Of a stretch of DNA of 64,000 bases, positions 24,958 through 44,421 are shown piece after piece. The position numbers and the translations under genes are program-made. Origin of the DNA: Silanimonas sp044377035. Lineage in GTDB: Bacteria; Pseudomonadota; Gammaproteobacteria; Xanthomonadales; Xanthomonadaceae. Location of the stretch: NCBI RefSeq assembly GCF_044377035.1, contig NZ_JBILJW010000019.1, forward strand, positions 7,131 through 71,130. The letters are read 5' to 3'. The notes under the pieces were generated by a model. That model ran no database searches. It saw nothing but the letters and a program-made list of their open reading frames with translations, and was not told where the DNA came from. Positions within the stretch are counted from its first letter, which is position 1. Each line of letters begins with the position of its first letter.

Positions 24958-26279
24958 CAACGCACCAGGTTGAAGGTGACCAGCGCGCGGTTGTCGTCGA
25001 ACACCTGCTGCGCCTCGGTACTGCTGCGTTCGCCATGGCTCAGCTCGAAGCTCAGCCCGGTGCGGCGGGAGGTCCGCCAGTTCGCGACGAGGGCGATGCG
25101 CGAATCGCGGTCGCGGCGCTCGATCGCGCCGAAGCGCCGCCATTCCACGCCGGCTTGTGCGCCGAGCGAGAATGTCGCCCGCACCTGGCGGTTGGCCGAG
25201 ACCACGAAGCCACGAATAGTCTGGTCGAGACCCGTGGCGCGCAGGTACTCCTGGCGACGCCAGCGGCCATCGATTCGGAAATAGGTGGCCTCCGAGCGGT
25301 GCGACAGGCCGAGGCGGCCGCCGGTCTGTTCGAACAGGTCCGACGAGAGCGTGGTGTCGCGGATGGCCGTCCGGCCGATCGGCAGCGCGTAGTCGTCCGC
25401 GCGGGGCGCGCCATCGAGCAGGTCCTCGACGCTGTCGCCGAATCCGCGCTGCAGGTCGATTTCAAGCCGCGTGATATCGGTCAGCGCATGGGCGACGCGT
25501 AGGCGGGCCATCGGCAGCGATTCTTCTCGGGAGAACCCGGCAAACGTGTCGTCGAAACGGACCTGGCTGTAGCCGATGTCGGCATTCCAATCGCCACGGG
25601 CACCCAGGCGCGAATAGCGCAGGAAGGCGTTGTCACGACGGTAGTCCGGCGCGGCGCCCGCGCGGTCGAACTCGGCATCGATGCTCTCGAACTCCGCGGA
25701 CAGCGCCGACACCGGACTGCGCTGGTAGAGCAGCCGCGCGGCGGCGGCGGCACGCTGGCCGTCGAACTCCGGGGTGCGCTCCGCGCCGGTGTCCATGAAG
25801 CGCAGTTCGCCGAGAAGCCGCACGTTTGTCGAGGGCCGCAAGGCCAGCGTTGGGCCCGTCACCAGCACCTGGGTGCGCTGGCGGTTGTCCGGGGCATCGA
25901 CGCCAAAGGGGTTCACCGGCTGGTCGGTGACCACCGCCTGAAGCGCCCACGAAAGCCGCTCCGGCGCCAGCACCCAGCGGCCGTCCAAGCCAATCTGCTG
26001 GAGGAACTCGTCGTCGAAACGTTCCTGCTGGTAACGGCGGTAGGTCGCGCTGCCTGCGGCTTCGAACTCGCCGCGCGCCCCCTGCATCAAGTAGGCGAAA
26101 GCCAGCGTCGGTGCAATCGCGGTGTCCGACACGGCGACCGGACGCCGGGCCATGTTGTCGCTGTGCTCGACACTGAGACCGAGGCGCCAGTTGAGCCCGT
26201 CCGGAGCCGCCTGAGCTTGGGCACCCGCCGCGGCGACGAGACCCACCACGCCCAGCGTGTTGCGAAGGAGCGCGCTCAT
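24957..26279 (-). CDS. Outer-membrane beta-barrel protein of the polysaccharide system
   Basis: A 440-residue exported protein. A signal peptide (about 1-25, ending AGAQAQA) is followed by alternating amphipathic strands (for example GEFEAAGSATYRRYQQERF, AFLRYSRLGARGDWNADIGY) and a final segment ending NRALVTFNLVR. The pattern fits the PEP-CTERM-system-associated outer-membrane barrels found in exosortase-A polysaccharide loci. It may form the outer exit for the polymer with Wza. The start at 26279 lies 1 nt after the ATPase stop. Confidence 0.78.
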   Translation of the reverse strand: MSALLRNTLGVVGLVAAAGAQAQAAPDGLNWRLGLSVEHSDNMARRPVAVSDTAIAPTLAFAYLMQGARGEFEAAGSATYRRYQQERFDDEFLQQIGLDGRWVLAPERLSWALQAVVTDQPVNPFGVDAPDNRQRTQVLVTGPTLALRPSTNVRLLGELRFMDTGAERTPEFDGQRAAAAARLLYQRSPVSALSAEFESIDAEFDRAGAAPDYRRDNAFLRYSRLGARGDWNADIGYSQVRFDDTFAGFSREESLPMARLRVAHALTDITRLEIDLQRGFGDSVEDLLDGAPRADDYALPIGRTAIRDTTLSSDLFEQTGGRLGLSHRSEATYFRIDGRWRRQEYLRATGLDQTIRGFVVSANRQVRATFSLGAQAGVEWRRFGAIERRDRDSRIALVANWRTSRRTGLSFELSHGERSSTEAQQVFDDNRALVTFNLVR

Positions 26280-26280
26280 G

Positions 26281-27000
26281 TCAGGGCACCTTGTTGAAGA
26301 CGACGCCGGCGAGGCGGCTGGGATCGAAGACGGCGCTGGCATCGCTAACGGCAGACGCGGTGTCGCGGCCGTAACCGGCGACCAGCACGGCAAGATCGGC
26401 GAAATCGGAGGCGATTCGCGCGTCGGGCGCGCTGCTGACGGCCGCGGCGTCGAGCACCACGGTCACGCGCTCGCCCGAGCCGCGCAGGTCGTCGATCGCC
26501 TGGCGCATCCGCGCCGAGGCCAGCAATTCGCCCGAGGCTTCGCGACGATCGCCGGCCGGCACCAGCAGCAAGCGCGGCAGGGCCGTCGGGTAGACCACAT
26601 CGCGCAGGTCCTCCACGCGCCCTTCCAGCAGGTCGACGAGACCGCCACGTTCGGGCACGACGCCGAGCCGCTCGTGGAGGACCGGCGCACGCAGGTTGCC
26701 GTCGATCAGGATCGCGACGCGGCTTTCGTCGAGGGCGATGGCCGCCGCGAGGTTGGTGGCGACGAAGCTGCCGCCACTGCCGCGCCGGACCGGGGCCACG
26801 AGGATCACAAGGCCGTCGGCCCGGGAGCGCGAGAGCAGCTGGGTGCGCAGGTCACGGAAGGCATCGGCGTGCCGCGGATCGCCCATGTCATGGCCGACCA
26901 GCCGACGCGCCTGGCGCTGCGCGAGGTTGAACGGGGCCGGCACGGCCTTGTCGGCCATCAGCGCCGGCAGCGTGCCACGTTCGGTAGTGAGCGCGTTCAC
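26281..27000 (-). CDS. CpsD/Wzc-like ATPase with degenerate Walker motifs
   Basis: A 239-residue homologue of the cytoplasmic tyrosine autokinases that pair with chain-length proteins. The fold is clear (DAFRDLRTQL, VATNLAAAIAL, GGLVDLLEG, LLLVPAGDR, GVVFNK). However, the Walker A reads GSGGSF (74-79), with Gly77 in place of the invariant Lys. The A-prime motif is LIDGN rather than LVDAD, the Walker B is VLDAAA rather than IIDSPP, and there is no C-terminal tyrosine cluster. It is probably not a kinase but may still regulate the chain-length protein, whose stop overlaps its start by 4 nt. Confidence 0.85.
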   Translation of the reverse strand: MNALTTERGTLPALMADKAVPAPFNLAQRQARRLVGHDMGDPRHADAFRDLRTQLLSRSRADGLVILVAPVRRGSGGSFVATNLAAAIALDESRVAILIDGNLRAPVLHERLGVVPERGGLVDLLEGRVEDLRDVVYPTALPRLLLVPAGDRREASGELLASARMRQAIDDLRGSGERVTVVLDAAAVSSAPDARIASDFADLAVLVAGYGRDTASAVSDASAVFDPSRLAGVVFNKVP

Positions 27001-28553
27001 AGGGCGAAGCTCCCTTTCTGGATGGCCACCGCGAGGTAGATGGCGAGGCAGACGACCACCGCGCCACCGCCCATCGCCCAGCGCAGGGTTTCGCGGCGGC
27101 GATCGGCCACCGTGCGGAATTCGGGAATGCTCACCAGCACCGGCAGCGGCTGCTGGTTGGCGAGCGCGGCGGCGCTGCGTGGACGCGGGTCGTAGAACAG
27201 GTACAGGCCCAGCAGGCCCAGAGGCGCCAGCACGCCCAGCAGGAGGCCGGCCAGTGCGAAATGCATGAGGCGGAGGCCGCTCGGCTGCAGCGGCAACGCC
27301 GCCGGCTCCTGCACGCGGAACGTGAGGCCACGCTTCTCGGCATCGAGGTTCATCGAAACGCGGGCGTTCTCGCGCCGGCGAAGCAGGTCCTGGTAGATGT
27401 CGCGATTGACCTCGTAATCGCGGGTCAGTTCGGCGAGATCGGCTTCGGAATCCGCCACCCGACGCCCGCGCTCCAGCTCCTGCCTCAACAGGGCCTCGTT
27501 CTCGGTGATGCGCGCGGCGAGGCCCGCCGCATCGCTGCGCGCGCGGGCGAGGTCTGAGCGAAGCTCCTGGTACAGCGGGTTGCGCATGGCCGCGGCCTCG
27601 TCGCGCTCGCCATTGCGCTCGCTGGCGCGGGCCTCGACGATCGCGTCCTGCAGGTCGTCGATCTGGTGGCGGAGACGGACCACATCGGGGTACTCGTCGG
27701 TGTATTCGAGGCGAAGGCGGTCGAGCTGCCCCTGCAATTCGGCGAGACGGATCTGCATCTCGCCGGAGCGGGTGCGGGCGCCGCTCACTTCCGCTTCGCC
27801 GCTGAGCTGGCCCTGCACCGAGGCTTCACGCATGCGCAGCTCGGACAGGGCCGTGCGCGCCTGCTCGATGCTGGTACGCAGCCCGGCGATGCGCGTGCGC
27901 ACATCCGTGTCGCTGCCCGGGCCGGCATCCTGGTTGCCGGCGCGGAACTCCTTCAGCCGGTCTTCGGCATCGGTGAGCTTCGCGTGGTACTCGCGGACCT
28001 GGGAGTCGATGAACTCGTAGGCTTCGCGGCTTTCGCGCTCCTTCGCGGCCAGGCTCTCCTCCATGAAGAGTTCGGCGAAGCGCTGCGCGACCTTGAAGGC
28101 GCGCTCGGGCTCCTTGTCGGTGTAGCTGATCTCGATCAGGTTCGCTCCGGGGCTGGACACCCGCGTGCGCTGCTTGATCTGCTCGGCCGCCCGCTCCCGG
28201 GCGATCGGGTCCTCGAGCTCCTCGGTCCAGCCGCCAGCGGCGAGGATCTCGCCCATCACCTTGCGGCTGAAGATCACCTCGCGAGCGATCCGGGCACGGT
28301 CGGCCACGCCCGTGGGCACCGCGCGGCCCTCCATGAGGGGCGTGATGATGTTGGCCTCGCCGGCCAGGATCGTCGTACCGGAGACGTACTTCTTCGGCAC
28401 CAGCAGCCCCACCATCAGGGCGAGCAACGCCACGGTAGCGAAGCCGAGGCTCAGGCCGAACACGCGGCGGCGCAGCTCCGCCAGCAGCACCGGCAGGAGC
28501 TGCAGCCATTCCGGCTGACGGGTGGGTCCTTCCAGGAGCATCGGTTGGTTCAC
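26997..28553 (-). CDS. Polysaccharide chain-length determinant (Wzz/GumC-like, XrtA-system type)
   Basis: A 518-residue inner-membrane co-polymerase. A first membrane helix lies at about 33-52 and is followed by the Wzz signature with KKYVSGTTILAG. A long periplasmic coiled coil (about 170-400, rich in E/R/A heptads) comes next, then a second helix at about 433-455. A third helix near 490-510 is typical of the exosortase-associated branch and unlike ordinary Wzc. It lacks a fused kinase domain; the adjacent gene supplies a degenerate one. It controls polymer length and contacts Wza across the periplasm. Confidence 0.9.
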   Translation of the reverse strand: MNQPMLLEGPTRQPEWLQLLPVLLAELRRRVFGLSLGFATVALLALMVGLLVPKKYVSGTTILAGEANIITPLMEGRAVPTGVADRARIAREVIFSRKVMGEILAAGGWTEELEDPIARERAAEQIKQRTRVSSPGANLIEISYTDKEPERAFKVAQRFAELFMEESLAAKERESREAYEFIDSQVREYHAKLTDAEDRLKEFRAGNQDAGPGSDTDVRTRIAGLRTSIEQARTALSELRMREASVQGQLSGEAEVSGARTRSGEMQIRLAELQGQLDRLRLEYTDEYPDVVRLRHQIDDLQDAIVEARASERNGERDEAAAMRNPLYQELRSDLARARSDAAGLAARITENEALLRQELERGRRVADSEADLAELTRDYEVNRDIYQDLLRRRENARVSMNLDAEKRGLTFRVQEPAALPLQPSGLRLMHFALAGLLLGVLAPLGLLGLYLFYDPRPRSAAALANQQPLPVLVSIPEFRTVADRRRETLRWAMGGGAVVVCLAIYLAVAIQKGSFAL

Positions 28554-29200
28554 AGCGCGCGCTCCGGCACGGTGATGACGTCGCCAGGGCGGACGTCGAG
28601 GTTGGATTCCAGCTTGCCGCCGTCGAGGATGTCGCCAAGGCGGATCTCACGCGTTTCCACGGCACCTTCGGCGTCGCGACGGTGCAGGCGCGAGCGGTTG
28701 GCGGCCGCGAAGTCGGTGACTCCGCCAGCCTGCAGCACCGCATCGAGCACGGTCATGCCCTGCCGATAGGGCACCGACACCGGCTGGCGGACCGCACCGG
28801 TCACGCGGACGCGCGAAATGAACTCATGGCTGCGGAGGTCGACGAGGATCACTGCGACCTTGGGATCGCGCACGTAGGTGGCCAGTTGCTTCTCGATGTC
28901 CGCGGCCACTTCCTGCGGAGCCCGTCCACCGGCCATCACGTCGCCGACCAAGGGGACGGAGATCCGTCCATCGGGGCGCACCGGCACGGTCACGCTCAGC
29001 TCGGGGTTGCGCCACACCGAGACCTGCAGGCGGTCATCGACACCGATCCGATACAGCTCGGAAAACTCGCCGGAGGCGACTTCGGCCGGCGGAGGTGGCG
29101 AGGCCGCGGCGGCGTCCTGGTCTTCGGTCTGCGCCCATGCCATCGACGCCATCAGTAGGACGGCGAGCGCGAATAGGGTTCTGGCGGCTTGGATCAACAT
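28550..29200 (-). CDS. Polysaccharide export protein (Wza-like)
   Basis: A 216-residue exported protein: signal peptide 1-23 (ending MAWAQ), a Poly_export domain (about 45-130, YRIGVDDRLQVSVWRNPELS and PDGRISVPLVGDV) and an SLBB-type C-terminal domain (VRVTGAVRQPVSVPYRQGMTV region). There is no lipobox cysteine, so unlike E. coli Wza it is not a lipoprotein. The short form matches Wza proteins of exosortase-A loci. It is the first gene of the operon; its promoter region holds a CRP/Clp-like site with a well-placed -10. Confidence 0.92.
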   Translation of the reverse strand: MLIQAARTLFALAVLLMASMAWAQTEDQDAAAASPPPPAEVASGEFSELYRIGVDDRLQVSVWRNPELSVTVPVRPDGRISVPLVGDVMAGGRAPQEVAADIEKQLATYVRDPKVAVILVDLRSHEFISRVRVTGAVRQPVSVPYRQGMTVLDAVLQAGGVTDFAAANRSRLHRRDAEGAVETREIRLGDILDGGKLESNLDVRPGDVITVPERAL

Positions 29201-29278
29201 GGGATGCCCTGCTCCTTGGGCGTCCGGGGGGGCAACAGGACTGCTTCCGGGCGCACTGTCGTGTGTGGGGGTGGAGTG

Positions 29279-29319
29279 ATGATACGCTGCTTCTGGATGA
29301 TTCTGAGAATCAGGTCACA
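29279..29319 (-). promoter_or_regulatory. Promoter of the polysaccharide operon with CRP/Clp-like site
   Basis: Read on the minus strand: TGTGA-CCTGAT-TCTCA (29319-29304; 9 of 10 conserved positions of the CRP/Clp consensus TGTGA-N6-TCACA), then 19 nt, then TATCAT (29284-29279) as a -10 box. The expected start site near 29272 puts the site centre about 40 bp upstream, the class II activator position. The wza ATG is about 72 nt downstream. An AT-rich GTTAAAAA flank lies upstream. A near-identical arrangement precedes the epimerase gene at 33010. Confidence 0.6.
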
Positions 29320-29338
29320 CTTTTTAACCTGACGCGCC

Positions 29339-29968
29339 GTGTCCGATCCCTTCAGTCCGCTCGATGACCTGACCCGCCTGGGTCTGCCTCCCGGCGCCCC
29401 GCTTGACGCCCTCAAGCCGGCTTGGCGCCGGGCGGTGTCGGCCCTTCACCCGGACCGCAACGGCCCCGAGGCGGACCGGGAGCTGGCCGAGGTGAACGCG
29501 GCCTTCCAGCGCCTCCAGGCCTTCGAGCGGCGATACGGCCGCCTGCCCGGGCACCGAGATGCCCCACTGCGCCCCAACCCATCCCCACGGCGCGGCTCGC
29601 CGCGCTGGATGGTCGGCAGCCTGGCGATCGCCGCCGCCGCCCTCATCCTCTGGCCGCAGGCCCAGCCCGTCGACGACCCGACCCGTCTCGGCGACGAGGG
29701 CGCCATGGACGCCTGGGTGCCGCCCCCCGCCGTCGCTTCGTCCCCCGCCGGCATCGGCCTCCCGACGGATCGCCTGCGGGTCGGCCTCGATCCGGAGGCC
29801 GTGGAGCGCCTCGCCGGCCCACCCCTGTTCCGCTCCGCCGAACGCTGGGAATACGGCCCGTCCGAGGTCCGCTTCACCGACGGAAAAGTGTCCGGCTGGT
29901 ACAGCTCGGCGCTCCGTCCGCTGCCGGTCGGAGACACCCCGAGCTTCCCGGCACACGACCACCACTGA
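29339..29968 (+). CDS. J-domain protein with a membrane segment
   Basis: A 209-residue protein. A short DnaJ-like domain (about 8-66) carries the catalytic His-Pro-Asp at 37-39 (SALHPDRNG), so it can in principle stimulate Hsp70. One membrane helix follows at about 90-105, then an unstructured linker and a small C-terminal domain (DPEAVERLAGPPLFRSAERWEYGPSEVRF) reminiscent of SmpA/OmlA-like outer-membrane assembly modules. The start is a GTG at 29339, the first codon before the J-domain. It diverges from wza and shares its intergenic region. Confidence 0.82.
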   Translation: MSDPFSPLDDLTRLGLPPGAPLDALKPAWRRAVSALHPDRNGPEADRELAEVNAAFQRLQAFERRYGRLPGHRDAPLRPNPSPRRGSPRWMVGSLAIAAAALILWPQAQPVDDPTRLGDEGAMDAWVPPPAVASSPAGIGLPTDRLRVGLDPEAVERLAGPPLFRSAERWEYGPSEVRFTDGKVSGWYSSALRPLPVGDTPSFPAHDHH

Positions 29969-29980
29969 GCGGCTTCGCGC

Positions 29981-31390
29981 TCAGCGCGCCCCCTTGCCGA
30001 ACAGAACGACCTCGACCGTCTGCAGCAGCACCAGCAGATCGAACATCAGGCTCTGGTTCTTGACGTAGTACAGGTCGTACTTGAGCTTCTCCTCGGCGTC
30101 CTTGACCGAAGCCCCGTAGGCGTAGCGCAGCTGCGCCCACCCCGTGATGCCGGGCTTCACCGCGTGGCGCAGGCCGTAGTAGGGAATCTCGCGCTCGAGC
30201 TGCTCGACGAAGGTCGGGCGCTCCGGGCGCGGCCCGACGAAACTCATCTCGCCGCGGAGCACGTTCAGGACCTGCGGCAATTCGTCGATGCGCAGCTTGC
30301 GGATGACCCGGCCGACGCGCGTCACGCGGTCGTCGTTCGAGGTCGCCCAACGGGCCACGCCGTCGCGCTCGGCATCGGTGCGCATGCTGCGGAACTTGAT
30401 GACGCGGAAGGTCTCGCCGCCCTCGCCAACCCGCTCCTGCAGGTAGAAGATCGGGCCGCTCAAGCCGCTCTCGAGCTTGATCAGCACGGCGGTCAGCAGC
30501 ATCAGCGGCATCGCGAGGAGCAGCAGCAGCGACGAGGAGGCGATGTCGAACACGCGCTTGCTGGCGGAACGCACGACGCTGCGGTCGAAGCCGGAATCGA
30601 ACACGATCCAGGACGGGCTCAGCGCGTTGATGTGGGCCCGGCCGGTCTGGTTCTCGAGGAAGGTGTGCAGGTCGTTGACGTGGACGCCGCGCAGGCGGCA
30701 GGCCATCAGCTCGTCCAGCGGCAGGCTACCGCGGCGGCAGTCCGGGGCCACCACGATCTCGTCGACGCCCAGCAGGTCGACCATGGCAGGCAGCCCCTCG
30801 CTGGGGCTCAGACGCAACTCCGCCGGCACCCGCTCGGCATCGCCCTGCACCGCGACGTAGCCCACGATGCCGAACGTCCGGCGATCGCTGTCGCGCCGCA
30901 GGCGGGAGTGGATCAGGTCCGCCTTTTCGCCCACGCCGAGGACCAGCACCTGGCGGCGGAGGAGCTCACCCTGCCCCACGCGCAGGGCGAAGGCCCGCGC
31001 CACCATCACGCCAGCGAAACCGAACCCGAGGGCCAACACCATGACACCGCGCCCGATATCGTCGACCGGCGTGAGGTACTGCAGCGCCATCAGGGTCAGG
31101 CCGCCGGCGAAGAAGGCCACCAGCGCGCGGACGACGTGGCCGCTCCATCCGTCGCGGCTGTGGGTGGCGTACAGGCCCATCGAGGTCATCGCCAGCATGA
31201 GCACGCCGGCGAACACGAGGCCACGCAGCACCATGCTGCCGCCAAAGGCCTGGTCGATCAGGTTGAAGTCGCCGAAGAAGCGGACCAGGACGGCCGCCTC
31301 GAAGGCCAGGAAGAGGGCGACGAACTCGGCGGAGGCGAGGAAAAGAATCCAGCGGCGAGCGGGATGAAGGGCGTCCGAGATGGAGCGCAT
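29981..31390 (-). CDS. Initiating sugar transferase (undecaprenyl-phosphate glycosyl-1-phosphate transferase), EpsB/XrtA type
   Basis: A 469-residue enzyme that starts repeat-unit assembly on the lipid carrier. It has four or five N-terminal membrane helices, then a Rossmann-like regulatory domain (VLVLGVGEKADLIHSRL). A further helix anchors the catalytic Bac_transf domain, with FRVIKFRSMRTDAE, LRIDELPQVLNVLRGEMS and FVGPRPERP. Size and layout match the exosortase-A (PEP-CTERM)-associated sugar transferases. The ATG at 31390 is supported by an AGGAA 5 nt upstream. The gene converges with the J-domain gene and is separate from the main operon. Confidence 0.91.
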   Translation of the reverse strand: MRSISDALHPARRWILFLASAEFVALFLAFEAAVLVRFFGDFNLIDQAFGGSMVLRGLVFAGVLMLAMTSMGLYATHSRDGWSGHVVRALVAFFAGGLTLMALQYLTPVDDIGRGVMVLALGFGFAGVMVARAFALRVGQGELLRRQVLVLGVGEKADLIHSRLRRDSDRRTFGIVGYVAVQGDAERVPAELRLSPSEGLPAMVDLLGVDEIVVAPDCRRGSLPLDELMACRLRGVHVNDLHTFLENQTGRAHINALSPSWIVFDSGFDRSVVRSASKRVFDIASSSLLLLLAMPLMLLTAVLIKLESGLSGPIFYLQERVGEGGETFRVIKFRSMRTDAERDGVARWATSNDDRVTRVGRVIRKLRIDELPQVLNVLRGEMSFVGPRPERPTFVEQLEREIPYYGLRHAVKPGITGWAQLRYAYGASVKDAEEKLKYDLYYVKNQSLMFDLLVLLQTVEVVLFGKGAR

Positions 31391-31543
31391 GTGAATTCCT
31401 GCAAATGCATTGGGGGGCTTCCGGAACCGCCGGGGGCCGTCAAAAGCCCGCCGCTGCTGGCGGCGTGCCCTTCGCGGGGTCCGGAATCGTCGCTTTGGGA
31501 TCACGAAGGCGTGTAGCCAAGGTGAAGCCCATGACGGGTACTA

Positions 31544-31559
31544 TGAGAACCCGGTCACA
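31544..31559. promoter_or_regulatory. CRP/Clp-like site between divergent polysaccharide genes
   Basis: TGAGA-ACCCGG-TCACA has exactly the same two half-sites as the site upstream of wza (TGAGA-N6-TCACA on the plus strand), differing only in the spacer. It lies 30 nt before the UDP-sugar dehydrogenase ATG and 154 nt before the sugar transferase ATG. No clear -10 sits at the 19-bp spacing on either strand, so the direction of control is uncertain; a repressor position for the dehydrogenase is possible. Confidence 0.5.
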
Positions 31560-31588
31560 TTGCAGACACAAGTCCATTCCCCCCAGCT

Positions 31589-32869
<1,281 letters not shown>

Positions 32870-32900
32870 GGCAGCCCGGGCGCTCCTCGGCGCAGTGCTT

Positions 32901-32950
32901 GTCAAAAAGTGTGATGGAGTAGTCAAAAATCCAGCCGGGCGCGGTATCGT
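32901..32950 (+). promoter_or_regulatory. Promoter of the epimerase/PKS-NRPS operon with CRP/Clp-like site and direct repeats
   Basis: TGTGA-TGGAGT-AGTCA (32910-32925) has a perfect left half-site and a weak right half. It is followed by 19 nt and TATCGT (32945-32950), the same 19-nt spacing seen at the wza promoter. The expected start near 32957 leaves a leader of about 53 nt before the ATG at 33010. Two GTCAAAAA direct repeats (32901-32908 and 32922-32929) lie 21 bp apart, two helical turns, and the wza promoter has a related GTTAAAAAGTGTGA. Confidence 0.55.
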
Positions 32951-33009
32951 GTCAAGACTGGATGAATCCCCCCTTCCGGGCCGCAAGACGCGGCCTCTTG
33001 GAGTTCCCG

Positions 33010-34017
33010 ATGCGTGTCCTCATCACCGGCGCTGCCGGCTTCATCGGCTCGACGCTGGCCCATCGCCTGCTGGACCGCGGCGACGAGGTCCTCGGCTACG
33101 ACAACCTCAACGACTACTACGACGTCCGCCTGAAGCAGGCCCGGCTCGACCGGCTGACGCCGCGTGCCGGCTTCTCGTTCGTGAAGGCCTCGCTGGAGGA
33201 CCGCGAGGCGCTCGACGCCGCGTTCGACGCGTTCAAGCCGCAGCGGGTCGTCAACCTCGCCGCCCAGGCCGGGGTCCGCTACTCGTTGGAAAACCCCCGC
33301 GCCTACATCGACGCCAACATCGTGGGCTTCCTGAACGTGCTGGAAGCCTGCCGGCACAAGGGCGTCGAGCACCTCGTCTACGCCTCGTCGAGTTCGGTCT
33401 ACGGCAGCAACCGCAAGCTGCCGTTCGCGGTGGAGGACAGCGTCGACCACCCGGTCAGCCTGTACGCCGCCAGCAAGAAGGCCAATGAGCTGATGGCGCA
33501 CACCTACAGCCATCTGTTCCGGCTGCCGACGACCGGCCTGCGCTTCTTCACGGTCTATGGCCCGTGGGGCCGCCCGGACATGGCGCTGTTCCTGTTCACG
33601 AAGAAGATCCTCGCCGGCGAGCCGATCGACGTCTTCAACTTCGGCAAGCACACGCGGGATTTCACCTACATCGACGACATCGTCGAGGGCGTCATCCGCA
33701 CGCTGGATCGTGTCCCGGGCCCGGACGAGACCTTCGACCCGCTGGCCCCGAGCCCGGCGACGAGTGCCGCGCCCTATCGCGTCTACAACATCGGCAACCA
33801 CACGCCGGTGCAGCTCTCGCGCTACATCGAGCTGATCGAAGAAGCGACCGGCAAGACCGCGACGAAGAACCTGCTGCCGCTGCAGCCCGGCGACGTGCCC
33901 GACACGGAAGCCGAAGTCTCGGCGCTGATGCGGGACACCGGCTACGCCCCGGAGACGCCGGTCGAAGTCGGGGTGAAGCGCTTCGTTGAGTGGTATCGCG
34001 GGCACTACGGGGTCTGA
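33010..34017 (+). CDS. NAD-dependent epimerase, UDP-glucuronate 4-epimerase type
   Basis: A 335-residue extended SDR. It has GAAGFIG at 7-13, the YDNLNDYYDVRLKQARLDRL segment typical of UDP-glucuronate/UDP-GalNAcA epimerases, SSSSVYG, and the catalytic Y152-x3-K156 (YAASK). It interconverts C4 epimers of a UDP-uronic acid, matching the dehydrogenase upstream. The ATG at 33010 is preferred over an upstream ATG because the Rossmann strand begins there and GGAG precedes it. It is the first gene of the operon leading into the PKS-NRPS, with only 4 nt between the genes. Confidence 0.91.
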   Translation: MRVLITGAAGFIGSTLAHRLLDRGDEVLGYDNLNDYYDVRLKQARLDRLTPRAGFSFVKASLEDREALDAAFDAFKPQRVVNLAAQAGVRYSLENPRAYIDANIVGFLNVLEACRHKGVEHLVYASSSSVYGSNRKLPFAVEDSVDHPVSLYAASKKANELMAHTYSHLFRLPTTGLRFFTVYGPWGRPDMALFLFTKKILAGEPIDVFNFGKHTRDFTYIDDIVEGVIRTLDRVPGPDETFDPLAPSPATSAAPYRVYNIGNHTPVQLSRYIELIEEATGKTATKNLLPLQPGDVPDTEAEVSALMRDTGYAPETPVEVGVKRFVEWYRGHYGV

Positions 34018-34021
34018 TCCC

Positions 34022-43662
<9,641 letters not shown>

Positions 43663-43666
<4 letters not shown>

Positions 43667-44421
43667 CGGCGGTGGGCATGCGGCGGGTGCAACGCTCCGT
43701 GGGCCGCGGCTGGGTCCAGGGCATGCTGTGCGAGGCACCCGCCCCTCGCGCCGCCGTGCTGGTGCTGCCACCGTTCTTCCATGAATGGCAGCGCAGCTAC
43801 CGGTTGTTTGCGCTGGTGGCCGATGCCTTGGCGGTGCGCGGCATCAGCGCGCTCCGCTTCGACTACCGCGGCACCGGGGAGTCTTCGGGCGACGATGCCG
43901 ACTTCCTGCCGAGCCGCGCGCTGGACGATGCGGAAGCGATGCTCGCTGCGTTGCGCGAACGCGGCCCCGCGCCCGTCGCCCTGATCGGCGTGCGGGCCGG
44001 CGCCCTCCTGGCCGAACGGTTGTCGGTGCGACACGGCTTGCCGTGGTGTGCATGGCAGGGCGTGGATCGCGGCGACCAGCATCTGGTCGAACTGCGCGAG
44101 CGCGATACGCACGAATCCAACAACCGCAACCGTTTCCCCTTCCTCGGGCGTCATCGCGCGCCCGATCCCGCCACGCTGATGGGTCATCGCCTGCATCCAG
44201 AGTTCGCGCTCGAACTCGGCATCTTCCAACGCGCCACGGAACCCGCATGGCGCATCGACCGTGCCGAGCGATGCGGTCCCGCCGACGTCGCGCTGCCCGA
44301 GAGCCTACCGGGCTGGGTGGGGCAGATCGACCTCCAGGGCGCCCTGCCGCTCGCCGCCATCGCGGCGTTGGCTGAAGCGATCGCGGCGCGAATGTCGGCC
44401 CATCCGGAGCGGGCGGCATGA
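43663..44421 (+). CDS. Alpha/beta hydrolase, exosortase-A-associated hydrolase 2 type
   Basis: A 252-residue alpha/beta-hydrolase-fold protein: VLVLPPFFHEWQRSYRLF near the start and ALRFDYRGTGESSGD in the second strand region. The nucleophile elbow reads GVRAG, with Arg111 where the catalytic serine should be. I recall related GLRxG elbows in the exosortase-A-associated hydrolase 2 family, so this may be a family trait and not a mutation. It starts at an ATG overlapping the synthase stop (ATGA). It could act as a non-catalytic partner, or use another residue, in releasing the product. Confidence 0.8.

Noticed and set aside
29201..29338. A sigma-54 promoter for the polysaccharide operon, as in PrsK/PrsR-controlled exosortase loci
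   Set aside because: No TGGCAC-N5-TTGC pattern is present on the minus strand; the CRP-like site with a sigma-70 -10 fits better.
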